Below, in pieces: positions 56,099 to 64,000 of a stretch of 64,000 bases of DNA. Source of the DNA: Marinicella litoralis. Lineage in GTDB: Bacteria; Pseudomonadota; Gammaproteobacteria; Xanthomonadales; Marinicellaceae. Both the position numbers and the translations under genes were made by a program. Below the pieces are notes generated by a model. The model had not been told where the DNA came from. It worked only from the letters and a program-made list of their open reading frames with translations, and made no database searches. Where the stretch lies: positions 628,133 to 692,132 of the forward strand of contig NZ_NIHB01000002.1 of NCBI RefSeq assembly GCF_002591915.1, given 5' to 3'. Position 1 is the stretch's first letter. Each line of letters begins with the position of its first letter.

Positions 56099-56866
56099 TC
56101 AACCTGGTGGATTATTAATCACCACAATCAACAACACGACCAACCCAACCAAAAGGGTCAACCACCATAAATTATTTTTTACAAAACTGGTTTTTTTCTG
56201 CTGTGCTTCAGGTGGTTGCTGATCTTTGTCATTGAATGATTCACTCAACTGCACATTCCGCGGGTGAGATGGACTGAATTTAGAAAATCCAGACGTTCCC
56301 GGCAATTCTATTTTATATTTATAATGACTGTTGGCAATCACATCTCCATTGACCAATTTGGCTTGAGCAATGGCCAAACCATTCAAGTTGGTTTTGTGTT
56401 TGTTGTCTATGTAATGTAACTCGTTTTCATTCCTAAAGACATGCCAGCCATCTGGATGATGGAAATCATCGATGATAAAAAAACCAGCAGCGGTGTCGGC
56501 AAAACTCCTCACACCGAATACCGAAGACACATTTTTGGCTTTATCAAGCACCACATTGGTGTGGTTTAAAACTGAATCTTTTGGAATGTATTGATCATCG
56601 ACCAATCTGAATGGCATGTCATCAATTTGAATCAAATCTCCAGAATCCAACAAACACTTCTCTGCAATGGGTAATCCATTTACCGAAACACCTTGGTCAT
56701 ATACATTCAACACACAGCCATAACTTTTCTTTTCAATTGAAAAGTGTCTGCCCCAAATTTTAGGGTGGTTGATTTGTAAATCACAATCAAAATCATTACC
56801 CACAACCAGCACATTGTTTTCTGGAAAAGGAAAAGATTTTTTTGTGGTTTCAATAACTAAATGCAT
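56099..56866 (-). CDS. FHA domain membrane protein
   Basis: 255 residues. An N-terminal forkhead-associated domain (about 15-95) shows NVLVVGNDFDCDLQINHPKIWGRHFSIE and GVSVNGLPIAEK, though the Ser/Arg/Asn phosphothreonine-binding pattern is only partly kept. A second, degenerate FHA-like stretch follows (TNLNGLAIAQAKLVNGDVI, about 158-176). One C-terminal membrane helix NLWWLTLLVGLVVLLIVVINN (about 232-252) anchors it tail-first. A partner of Ser/Thr kinases such as the one at 30.6 kb is possible but not shown. Confidence 0.85.
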   Translation of the reverse strand: MHLVIETTKKSFPFPENNVLVVGNDFDCDLQINHPKIWGRHFSIEKKSYGCVLNVYDQGVSVNGLPIAEKCLLDSGDLIQIDDMPFRLVDDQYIPKDSVLNHTNVVLDKAKNVSSVFGVRSFADTAAGFFIIDDFHHPDGWHVFRNENELHYIDNKHKTNLNGLAIAQAKLVNGDVIANSHYKYKIELPGTSGFSKFSPSHPRNVQLSESFNDKDQQPPEAQQKKTSFVKNNLWWLTLLVGLVVLLIVVINNPPG

Positions 56867-57104
56867 TTTATTAAGCCTATATATAAAAAAGATTGTAGCT
56901 TCAATGAATACAACAATTCAATCCCATTAGTCAAATTAATGAACCAATTCACAGTTTCATAAAATATTTCAACCATACTCTGATCCCGGCAAAGGGCCAG
57001 TCAAAGCATTTCATAATCAAAAACCCATCCGTGAGTTGTTGATTTTTTATTTGAATTAAATCGTTTATAATGCGTAAAATATTTCTTAAGGAAGGATAAA
57101 TAAA

Positions 57105-58223
57105 GTGACATCAAGGGTTTTAATTTATTGGACATTATCAATATTGAGCCTGCTATGCTGTCTATTCGTGTCATTTGACAGCGAAAATTCAACCGCTGTT
57201 GAACCCAAAAACATCATATTTTTATTGAAAGTTGAGCCCAATTACTTTTATTACTCCAACAATAAATTTCATGCCATAGTTGCTGGACAACTTAAACTTG
57301 AAATTAAAACCGAGACCATCTTACCAAACTTAATTAATTATGACGCCCTGGTCATCGATGGTTTAGATCTTGATTTGAATTCGAACATCAGTTTAAATTG
57401 GGTGGCTGATGAGAAAAAACATCAGATACCGCTTAATTCAAACACCCAGTCAATCAATCTGATTGATTTTCAAACCGCACAACCGCAAAATATTTCGGAC
57501 CTGCATCTACTCATCCGTTCTAATTTTGAATTGGGCGATCATCCCAATGCACACAAAGAAGTGTCTTTTGAATCAATCTATTTTGATTCAAGGAAAAATC
57601 ATTCAACCCTATCGTTGCAAATGAATGAATGGTTCGATTACACCCCACTGAAATTTAATTCGATTAACGGCTACACCAGCAGCGAAAATTTACATTTTCA
57701 AAGCTTGATACAAAGACTCGTTATTTGGGTCTTGATCAATGTACTTTTGTATTGGTTACTCAGGGTTTCTGGCAAGCAATTGATTATCAGTTTAACCATT
57801 GCCTGGTGTTTCACCTTGATTCCATTTGTTAATAACTTCATTAAACAGAACCAACAAATAGAAACTGCATTTGCCGAAGATGGTGGCTACTTAAATAAGC
57901 AAGACATTAGCACCTATGAATTGGCTCAGGACATCATTGCTGATTTAAAGAACAGGTCAGACATCAACCTAAGCACGCAAAAATTCATTATCGTAGGAAC
58001 CAATAGTTTTTATCATTTGAGGTTGTTTCACCACCTCATGGGTTTGAATGTAGCCATCAACAATTACATCAACAATGATTTACCCAACGACGGTACCAAG
58101 CCATATATATACATCCTGACCAAAAAATCATTGGAAGATTGTCACGCAAACGAGGGTTCTCCAAGTTTGCCAATTAACATACTGAGTCAACAGGCTCAAT
58201 ATTGCTTGGTGAGCAGGTCATGA
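57105..58223 (+). CDS. hypothetical membrane protein, first gene of unknown pair
   Basis: 372 residues, no family recognised. Helix at about 5-24, a large extracytoplasmic beta-rich region (about 35-195), two adjacent helices (about 203-245: LVIWVLINVLLYWLLRVSG and IISLTIAWCFTLIPFVNNF) and a soluble C-terminal part rich in Asn and Leu. GTG start, well supported by AAGGAAGGA (57088-57096). TATAAT at 57066-57071 may be its -10. Its end overlaps the start of the next membrane gene (ATGA), so the two are coupled. Position before glycosyltransferases suggests cell-surface glycan work; this is inference. Confidence 0.75.
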   Translation: MTSRVLIYWTLSILSLLCCLFVSFDSENSTAVEPKNIIFLLKVEPNYFYYSNNKFHAIVAGQLKLEIKTETILPNLINYDALVIDGLDLDLNSNISLNWVADEKKHQIPLNSNTQSINLIDFQTAQPQNISDLHLLIRSNFELGDHPNAHKEVSFESIYFDSRKNHSTLSLQMNEWFDYTPLKFNSINGYTSSENLHFQSLIQRLVIWVLINVLLYWLLRVSGKQLIISLTIAWCFTLIPFVNNFIKQNQQIETAFAEDGGYLNKQDISTYELAQDIIADLKNRSDINLSTQKFIIVGTNSFYHLRLFHHLMGLNVAINNYINNDLPNDGTKPYIYILTKKSLEDCHANEGSPSLPINILSQQAQYCLVSRS

Positions 58224-59608
58224 TTGTGATTGCTGGATTTTGTTATGCTTTGTACTTCACAATCCTCGGGTATGCCGTCAGAGCCAGTTACAATTTAATC
58301 AATAAAACCCATTTGTTCATTGAAAAGAAAACTGATTTCATTGCACATGCCTTTTTCCTCGGTATTTTTGTTCATGTAGTCATTTTTAATATTTTTCAAA
58401 TCATGAAACTATCGAATGATTCTGTTCTCGTCATTTGTGGTGTCATCTTAGTTTCCAGCCTGTCTCTGATTACATGGCACACGCTGAAGCTGGGGGTTCA
58501 AACCAATAAAATAAGACCAACCAAACAAAATATATGGTTTATATGTTTAACCATTTTGGGCTCAAGTGCCATTTATTGGAACAGTGGAAATTTACCCAAC
58601 ATTGCCTGGGATTCCTGGATGGTTTGGGTTGGCAAAGCCGATCAATGGATCAGCCATGGACTTTCAGTCCACATCAAGCAATTTGATGCTTGGTCTCACG
58701 ACAGCGAATCAATTTATAATGCAGCTGCACACTACCCAGACGGCTTGTCACTGATTTATTTCTTACCCAAGCTGATATCAGTCAATAACAATGGAACTGC
58801 AAGCATTATTTACCTATTTGCTTTTGTCATGATTTCTTTGTTATTGGTCAGTCGCTTAGATCAAAAAGGGACTCCCATTTATCTTCAATTGCTGTTTATT
58901 GTGGCGCTATACACCACACCATTGATCAACAACCACTTAATGATTCAAGGCTATGCGGACATTTGGATGGCGATGTACATTGTTTTGATCATGTTGACTT
59001 TTATGGACTATCACGAACAACGAGATTTAGGCGTTGGCATCACCTTAATGGCCTATTTATTGATGTTGCCCATGCTCAAAACAGAAGGATGGGTTTGGTT
59101 ATTGTTGTTCATTTGTGCCCATACCATCGTTGCCATTGTGAACCACAAACACAAATTCAAACTGTTGGCCAGTGTATTGCTGCTCATTGGGTTAATAGTG
59201 ATATTGGGTGGCGTTCATTTGCAACTACCTTTTGGCAACCTGGTCATTGATGCCAATAAAATTGAATTCTTCAATTTAATCAACACCCAAATTAAATACA
59301 CTGACATCAATGATTATTTATTAACCGGTTTCTTCTGGCAAATGAATTGGTCATTTTTATGGCTGGGCTTGCCCTTCTTGTTGATTTCGTTTGTCAGCAA
59401 TCAACACAACAAAGCCAGTCAAATCTCACATGTATTTTTCATCTTGGCACTGACCTGTTTCATGTTCCTCTTTTACTTTACAGAAGCCAGCCAATGGGCT
59501 GAAGATTTAACAGCGCTAAATCGAATAGTTTTACAACTGACCCTGTGCTATTTGTTTTTACTATTTAGGACACTGACAACGCTCAGAGGCGTAAGAAGGA
59601 CAGAATAA
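58220..59608 (+). CDS. polytopic membrane protein, GT-C-like
   Basis: 462 residues with 11-13 hydrophobic helices. The first extracytoplasmic loop contains NIAWDSWMVWVGKADQWI (about 120-137): an Asp embedded in W-D-x-W-x-x-W-x-x-KA, the kind of loop found in GT-C transferases that use polyprenyl-phosphate sugars. No other motif allows a firm family. TTG at 58202 also opens the frame, but ATG at 58220 overlaps the upstream stop in ATGA fashion and is preferred. It is convergent with the M49-like lipoprotein gene, with a 16-bp hairpin between. Confidence 0.75.
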   Translation: MIVIAGFCYALYFTILGYAVRASYNLINKTHLFIEKKTDFIAHAFFLGIFVHVVIFNIFQIMKLSNDSVLVICGVILVSSLSLITWHTLKLGVQTNKIRPTKQNIWFICLTILGSSAIYWNSGNLPNIAWDSWMVWVGKADQWISHGLSVHIKQFDAWSHDSESIYNAAAHYPDGLSLIYFLPKLISVNNNGTASIIYLFAFVMISLLLVSRLDQKGTPIYLQLLFIVALYTTPLINNHLMIQGYADIWMAMYIVLIMLTFMDYHEQRDLGVGITLMAYLLMLPMLKTEGWVWLLLFICAHTIVAIVNHKHKFKLLASVLLLIGLIVILGGVHLQLPFGNLVIDANKIEFFNLINTQIKYTDINDYLLTGFFWQMNWSFLWLGLPFLLISFVSNQHNKASQISHVFFILALTCFMFLFYFTEASQWAEDLTALNRIVLQLTLCYLFLLFRTLTTLRGVRRTE

Positions 59609-59613
59609 ACAGG

Positions 59614-59650
59614 TTCATCAACCATACCACCAAATGGTATGGTTGATGAA
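59614..59650. terminator. 16-bp perfect hairpin between convergent genes
   Basis: TTCATCAACCATACCA (59614-59629), loop CCAAA, TGGTATGGTTGATGAA (59635-59650), perfect. No T-run on either side, so intrinsic termination is not proven; it lies 5 bases after one stop and 9 before the other. Confidence 0.55.
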
Positions 59651-59659
59651 ACCATGACA

Positions 59660-61366
59660 TCATAGGTTCAAGTATTTAATCCCTTGTTCAAAATCAACAT
59701 CAACAGGTATGCCTGCTTGATTGATGCGTTGCAATGCACTGGCCAACTCCTCATTGATTTGACCCTTTGTTTTAAACCATGCAGAAACGGCTTGGTAATC
59801 ACCATTACCTTGTAAGGTTAATATTTTTTCCGACAAAGAGGCTATGGCGGCAGACATTTTTTCTGCATTGACTGAATAATGACCCGATTGTTCATCAAAA
59901 CTGAAAGCACCATTTTCAGAAAAATAATTAAATCGCAATAAATTTGCTACACCATGAGCTGAACTGGATCCAAAGCGAACAGACCTGAAAATACCGGCCA
60001 TAAATGTGGTGTAATAATCCATCATTTCCCCCTCTTCTAATTCACCCAATGTATGTAGTTTTTCAACCATATACAATCCTAAAATATCGGCTTTGCCTTC
60101 TTCAATGGCCCCTGCGTATTCTTTCAGTGCAGTTCTGACAGGCCCTTTGTCGTTGATGGTGTTTTTGACTCCCAAGCCATGCGCAACCTCATGAAACATG
60201 GTGTTGGCAAAAAACGCATTGAAAGTGATGTGTTTTCTTTGTTCTGGTGCAACCAATTCATTGGCAATGGGCAACAAAATCTTTTCGAATTTGGCTTGCA
60301 TGACATTCTTTAATTGTAAGCGTCGGGTTCCCTTCTCTAACTGCACGCTTTCATCATTGGGCAAATTAATGGCAATGGTTTTACTGCCCGCATTTGAATG
60401 ACCTGCATAATAAATGGCATCATACGCATTCAAATCTGAATCTGTACCTGGGGTTTCAGTTTTATAGGCGGCTGCAACTGGCAGCTCAGCTTGCAATTGT
60501 GGTAAAAAGGCAGCGAACTTCGCCAACTTCTCACTCCAACTCAAGTCTTTAATCAAAACATAGGCTTCATAGGCTGTTTTGTAACCAAACAATTGATCTT
60601 CATAATTTTCAATGGGTCCAATAACCACATCAATTTGGTTGTTTTTCATGTCCATCCATGCCAGATCAGAAGCTTTGAATTCATCATCCAGTAAGGCTGT
60701 AGCCCTTAACTCCAGGTATTTTTTAAATCCCGCATCTTCAGCCAATTCTGCGGCTTTTAACAACAAAGCTGACGCCTGTTTAAGTTGAGGTTCAAAGGCT
60801 TGGTGGTAAGGAATTGATTTTAATGCGCCATCCTCATCACGAACGACATTGGTATACAAGCCTTTCATGGCAGACGTAGCCTCTGCTTCGAATTGAGCTT
60901 TGTCTATATCTGCAGGGTAAAAATTGGCACCCAATGGTTTTTCCGCAAAACCTGGAACAAATGATTTATCACCATCCAATCGATCCCATGGCCCATAATT
61001 AATTTCAGCAAATTTTCTTAAATTCTGATTTTCAATCCCTGCCAAAAATTCTTGTTTGGGACCGTAGCTTTGCAACCAAAATAACTCATCCATTATTTTT
61101 GCCGCATCAATCAATAATGGCAGCATATTCCTTTGGTTGTCCGAAAGGTGAGACAAATCCGCAGTCAATCTGAATTTAGCATACTTATTCAGTAAATCAG
61201 CGTGGTCCTTCTTGATGGCTGGCTTAACCGGATCGATTTGGTATTCCACTGACTTGTCTTGTTGATTCGAGCTTACCGACGACTCATCTTTCTCTGGTGA
61301 TTGATCACAGGCTGTCATGCCCAAAGATAATAAAGTGATCAACATGGTTTTATGTATTAAATGCAT
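59660..61366 (-). CDS. M49-like zinc peptidase lipoprotein
   Basis: 568 residues with a lipoprotein signal (LGMTAC, Cys20; Met at -3 is unusual). The metal site is FHEVAHGLGVKNT (about 392-404) with downstream EEGKADILGLYMVEKL (about 423-438) supplying the next Glu/Asp ligands. This pattern is known from Nudix-associated/DPP III-like (M49) bacterial peptidases, but the M49 HExxGH becomes HEVAH here. Likely an outer-membrane or periplasmic zinc peptidase acting on short peptides. Confidence 0.88.
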   Translation of the reverse strand: MHLIHKTMLITLLSLGMTACDQSPEKDESSVSSNQQDKSVEYQIDPVKPAIKKDHADLLNKYAKFRLTADLSHLSDNQRNMLPLLIDAAKIMDELFWLQSYGPKQEFLAGIENQNLRKFAEINYGPWDRLDGDKSFVPGFAEKPLGANFYPADIDKAQFEAEATSAMKGLYTNVVRDEDGALKSIPYHQAFEPQLKQASALLLKAAELAEDAGFKKYLELRATALLDDEFKASDLAWMDMKNNQIDVVIGPIENYEDQLFGYKTAYEAYVLIKDLSWSEKLAKFAAFLPQLQAELPVAAAYKTETPGTDSDLNAYDAIYYAGHSNAGSKTIAINLPNDESVQLEKGTRRLQLKNVMQAKFEKILLPIANELVAPEQRKHITFNAFFANTMFHEVAHGLGVKNTINDKGPVRTALKEYAGAIEEGKADILGLYMVEKLHTLGELEEGEMMDYYTTFMAGIFRSVRFGSSSAHGVANLLRFNYFSENGAFSFDEQSGHYSVNAEKMSAAIASLSEKILTLQGNGDYQAVSAWFKTKGQINEELASALQRINQAGIPVDVDFEQGIKYLNL

Positions 61367-61374
61367 AGGTACTC

Positions 61375-62517
61375 CTAATTGATGATGGACTGATATTGTG
61401 TTGTGACCATTTCAGTGATTTTTTCAATTTCATAGTCAAATTGTTTGGGTCTTTTTGTGATGGCTTCATAATTGTCTTTAATCACATTTATTTGTTTTAT
61501 AAAGTCATTCACATCATTGGCCTTGAAAGTAAACCCTTTGTTGTAGTTGTTAGCCAACCAACTCATGCCCGAACCCTTGGTGTCTGCCACCAAAATGATT
61601 TTATCATGATACATGGCCTCCAATAAAACCACACCAAAAGATTCTGCTCGGTCATGTGAAACCAAGCAAAATACATCACAGCTTGAAAACAACTCATGCG
61701 CTTTTTGCCAACTCACTTGACCCAATAAAGTCACCCTGTCTGACAATTGGGTTCGTTCAATGTAATTTTTCAACTGACTTTCCAGTTGGCCACCGCCAGC
61801 CAAAAGCAGTTGACAATCTGTCATGTGTTGCATTGATTCAAGCAACATCTGTTGATTTTTATAATAGGTTAACCGACCTAGGTTGAATAAACGAAAACCG
61901 CCTTTTCTCCAGTGCTTTTGCGCTACTTTGCGGTCCAACTTCATGGCCTTCAGCTCTTTGGTATTGAGCCCCAATGGCACCACTCGAGTGATGTCTTGAT
62001 GGACAATAAGTTGGGGTGAAAAATTGGCATAATTCTGTGAACTGACCAAAATGGCTTTGGTGTGCTTCAGTAAACGGCTTTCCAATGGTTTAATCAGCCG
62101 ATACAGAGTTTTCATTAATCTCGAACTGTGCGCTGTGACCATATCAGAATGCCAACTGATCACCCAAGGAATTTGCTTGGCAACTCGATTAAACAACAGT
62201 TGAAGCAAACTGGGATTTGGCCAATGTAAATGAATCAAATCAGGCTTTTGATCGGCAATTATTTGATTGACTTGCCGATTGAACCCCAGCATCAACGGTG
62301 TATGAAAAACAGGCCGTGAAGACTTCAATCGAATTAAACTCACACCCAGCTCCTCACTCAATTCTGTCGGGGAAATCAGTTTGCCCCATTGGTGATTATG
62401 CACCAAAACGGTGACTTGATGTCCTTGCTTAACTTGTTCACGAGATAAATCAAATAAATATGACTCCATCCCACCTCGATAAGGAGGATAGAATTTACCG
62501 ATGTGAAGAAGTTTCAT
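61375..62517 (-). CDS. glycosyltransferase family 4
   Basis: GT-B retaining transferase of 380 residues. The N-terminus LLHIGKFYPPYRGGMESYLFDLSREQVKQGHQVTVLVH is the acceptor half. DLIHLHWPNP and WVISWHSDMV follow, and the donor half contains FNLGRLTYYKNQQMLLESM, LLAGGGQLES and the EX7E motif in CLVSHDRAESFGVVLLEAM. Donor and acceptor unknown. It is downstream of DUF2304 and GT2 genes in the same direction, probably building a surface glycan. Confidence 0.92.
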   Translation of the reverse strand: MKLLHIGKFYPPYRGGMESYLFDLSREQVKQGHQVTVLVHNHQWGKLISPTELSEELGVSLIRLKSSRPVFHTPLMLGFNRQVNQIIADQKPDLIHLHWPNPSLLQLLFNRVAKQIPWVISWHSDMVTAHSSRLMKTLYRLIKPLESRLLKHTKAILVSSQNYANFSPQLIVHQDITRVVPLGLNTKELKAMKLDRKVAQKHWRKGGFRLFNLGRLTYYKNQQMLLESMQHMTDCQLLLAGGGQLESQLKNYIERTQLSDRVTLLGQVSWQKAHELFSSCDVFCLVSHDRAESFGVVLLEAMYHDKIILVADTKGSGMSWLANNYNKGFTFKANDVNDFIKQINVIKDNYEAITKRPKQFDYEIEKITEMVTTQYQSIIN

Positions 62518-62529
62518 AATGGCTTGGTT

Positions 62530-62865
62530 TTACTTATCCTCTTTCAGGGAATCTTCAATGATTGCAAGCTTTTGCGTTAGCCTGCGGATTTTACGTTCCT
62601 TCTGAGTCAGCGCCATATCCATGGTCAGCATTCGGACTAAAATCATACTGATGGCCAATACCAAAATAAGCGTTGGTGGATAAGTTACACCCAGCTTTAA
62701 TGCCACCCAATCGACCACTTTAGGGAATACTGACAATAAAATAGCAGACACCGCCACCATCAACCACCATGTCGCATAAGGTCCATGCATTTTGCCTTTT
62801 CTGACCAAGTATAAAATGCTGATAGACAACAATGCGCCAATGATAAGGATAGTAAGGTTTGTCAT
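62530..62865 (-). CDS. DUF2304 family small membrane protein
   Basis: 111 residues with three helices (about 4-21, 31-50, 62-80) and a C-terminal coiled coil (TQKERKIRRLTQKLAIIEDSL). DUF2304 proteins are usually found next to GT2 polyprenyl-phosphate sugar synthases, and may help anchor or regulate them. Its start overlaps the GT2 stop by 4 bases, exactly this arrangement. Confidence 0.9.
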   Translation of the reverse strand: MTNLTILIIGALLSISILYLVRKGKMHGPYATWWLMVAVSAILLSVFPKVVDWVALKLGVTYPPTLILVLAISMILVRMLTMDMALTQKERKIRRLTQKLAIIEDSLKEDK

Positions 62866-63542
62866 TTTGTTTGCTTGGCTCCAATATTAGCAATACATAA
62901 GGTGGTGGTCTGCATCATGTATTTCAATACCACCAACCATGAACTGAAGACCCTCGATTTACCGTCGTATCGATCCTGCATTTTAACAGGAACTTCGACA
63001 ATTGTTAATCCGGATTTTAACAGCATCAACAAAACGCCCACATCTTGGTAATCCAACATACTGGCTTGTCTCAATGACAGCACCTCGATGGCTTTTTTGT
63101 TATACAGTCTGAACCCTGACGTTAAATCTTCAATTTTAATGTGGGTCAAAAATTTAAAGAATGACCAGGCCATTTTTTTCAATCGGCTTAATCGATCAGG
63201 AAATGTACCTATCACCACATCAGTTGAGTTGTTTTTATAGGCCTGACACAATGAATGCACTTCTTCCGGCAAATGCTGGCCATCTGCATCCATGGTAATC
63301 ACATGATCATAACCATATTGTAAAGCATACCTGATGCCTGTTTGAGTGGCACCCCATGCGCCCAACTGCACGGTTAAGCACAGGCATTTGATTCCATGTG
63401 ATTTAACCACTTCAACTGTGTCATCTTGACTCAAATCATCAACCACCAACACATCACCTTCAACCAAATCAATCAGTTTCGGTAACAACGCCTTGAGGTT
63501 ATCAGCTTCATTGAAAGCAGGAATCACAATTAGTGTCTTCAT
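62862..63542 (-). CDS. glycosyltransferase family 2, polyprenyl-phosphate sugar synthase type
   Basis: 226 residues, cytoplasmic GT-A enzyme. TLIVIPAFNEADNLKALLPKL (about 3-23), VLVVDDLSQDDT, and the donor/metal motif ITMDADGQHLPEEV (about 84-97), with the DLTSGFRLYNKKAIEVL patch (about 141-157) typical of dolichol-phosphate mannose/glucose synthase-like enzymes. No C-terminal membrane helices, so it probably works with DUF2304. It is divergent from a GT4 gene. Confidence 0.93.
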   Translation of the reverse strand: MKTLIVIPAFNEADNLKALLPKLIDLVEGDVLVVDDLSQDDTVEVVKSHGIKCLCLTVQLGAWGATQTGIRYALQYGYDHVITMDADGQHLPEEVHSLCQAYKNNSTDVVIGTFPDRLSRLKKMAWSFFKFLTHIKIEDLTSGFRLYNKKAIEVLSLRQASMLDYQDVGVLLMLLKSGLTIVEVPVKMQDRYDGKSRVFSSWLVVLKYMMQTTTLCIANIGAKQTK

Positions 63543-63552
63543 GACATGATTA

Positions 63553-63581
63553 TTGAATTAAAATAGAAAGCACGTTATAAA
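63553..63581 (+). promoter_or_regulatory. sigma-70 promoter of the divergent GT4 gene
   Basis: TTGAAT (63553-63558), 17-base spacer, TATAAA (63576-63581). Transcription would begin about 63588, at the edge of the hairpin at 63587-63605. Confidence 0.65.
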
Positions 63582-63586
63582 CCATG

Positions 63587-63612
63587 TGCACCAATTAGTG
63601 GTGCATTTTTTT
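63587..63612 (+). terminator. terminator-like hairpin in the leader of the GT4 gene
   Basis: TGCACCA (63587-63593), loop ATTAG, TGGTGCA (63599-63605), then seven T. It has the form of an intrinsic terminator yet lies between the predicted promoter and the gene's ATG at 63637. No gene ends upstream on the plus strand. An attenuator or a 5'-end stabilising hairpin is possible. Confidence 0.6.
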
Positions 63613-63636
63613 GTTTTTTTGTTGATTTTACAAGCC

Positions 63637-64000
63637 ATGCCAAAACAAACTCAAATCATTCATGACATGTTCCAAATAAAAGGTGGTGGCGAGCGTTTGG
63701 TCATTGCCATGTGTCAAGGTTTAGATACCGATTTACTGACAGCACACATTGGACCTAATACCTTTGATTTAAGCCAAATCAATGGTGATGTCATTAATTT
63801 AGATGCACTGAGCAGAATTCATGGCATCAAAACTTGGCGTTTAGCCAAGGCTTTCAAAAACCTAAAAACCGAACAAAACTGTTATGAACAAATTATTTAC
63901 AGTGGCGTGGCAAGTCCGTTGGCTGTGCATCATTTTCCGACCGCAAAAAATATATTTTACTGTCACACACCGCCAAGATTTGTTTATGATAAAAAATCAT
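63637..64000 (+). CDS. glycosyltransferase family 4, 3' end outside window
   Basis: Partial: 121 codons to the window edge. MPKQTQIIHDMFQIKGGGERLVIAMCQGL and NIFYCHTPPRFVYDKKS match the N-terminal half of GT4 enzymes (the GGGERL and YCHTPPRF motifs are typical of the mannosyltransferase-like subgroup). No strong ribosome-binding site precedes the ATG. Divergent from the GT2-DUF2304-GT4 run, so the glycan cluster continues beyond the window. Confidence 0.88.
   Translation, partial: MPKQTQIIHDMFQIKGGGERLVIAMCQGLDTDLLTAHIGPNTFDLSQINGDVINLDALSRIHGIKTWRLAKAFKNLKTEQNCYEQIIYSGVASPLAVHHFPTAKNIFYCHTPPRFVYDKKS

Noticed and set aside
63587-63636. RfaH ops (JUMPstart) element before the GT4 gene
   Set aside because: No GGCGGTAG sequence is present, only a symmetric hairpin with U-run.

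Overview
This window looks like chromosome from an AT-rich (roughly 40% G+C by eye), free-living aquatic gammaproteobacterium. The evidence is the rlmE-ftsH-folP-glmM and rplU-rpmA-obgE blocks, a SlyX/TrhO/AlaA/Uup gene set, a homogentisate operon of the short HmgA type, and several large secreted peptidases. The long ligand-sensor (Reg_prop) diguanylate cyclases and the kinase-sulfatase-fold fusion suggest a Marinicella-like lineage; this is inference, not an alignment. I found no phage, insertion sequence, CRISPR array, tRNA or rRNA.

Layout. 1-10.5 kb: DUF2891 protein, first Reg_prop diguanylate cyclase, alanine transaminase AlaA, a PNPOx-fold protein, a large MscS-type channel and a SulP anion transporter. 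10.6-24.3 kb: secreted subtilase, MEST-like hydrolase, ATP-grasp protein, YciI, YwbE, GST, second Reg_prop cyclase, TrhO with lysoplasmalogenase, M36 metallopeptidase, and a membrane-anchored glutaredoxin broken by a frameshift. 24.4-28.2 kb: tyrosine/homogentisate catabolism (FAH, HmgA, HPPD) facing a divergent MarR regulator across a palindromic operator pair. 28.2-41 kb: a dispersed inverted-repeat element, Uup, kinase/FGE fusion, a three-gene minus-strand run (wHTH-TM-PD40 regulator, DUF938 methyltransferase, PLP dehydratase), a secreted propeller protein, a membrane TPR protein, SlyX and a secreted M14 peptidase. 43.7-50.8 kb: conserved housekeeping block queA-PCuAC-glmM-folP-ftsH-rlmE, with divergent yhbY and a Mth938-like gene. 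50.8-55.9 kb: zinc-free-type L36, a 2OG oxygenase, a third diguanylate cyclase, a probable structured small RNA in a 585-bp gap, a GcvA-like LysR regulator, obgE, rpmA and rplU. 56-64 kb: FHA protein, an unknown membrane pair resembling GT-C sugar transferases, an M49-like lipoprotein peptidase, and a polysaccharide/glycosylation cluster (GT4, DUF2304, GT2, divergent partial GT4).

Themes. Four large predicted exported peptidases (S8, M36, M14, M49-like) and tyrosine catabolism fit a protein-degrading heterotroph. Three GGDEF proteins, only one with a recognisable inhibitory I-site, point to layered c-di-GMP signalling. The least explained signals are the candidate small RNA at about 52.9-53.04 kb, the terminator-like hairpin in the leader of the last glycosyltransferase, and the 28.4-28.5 kb repeat element.
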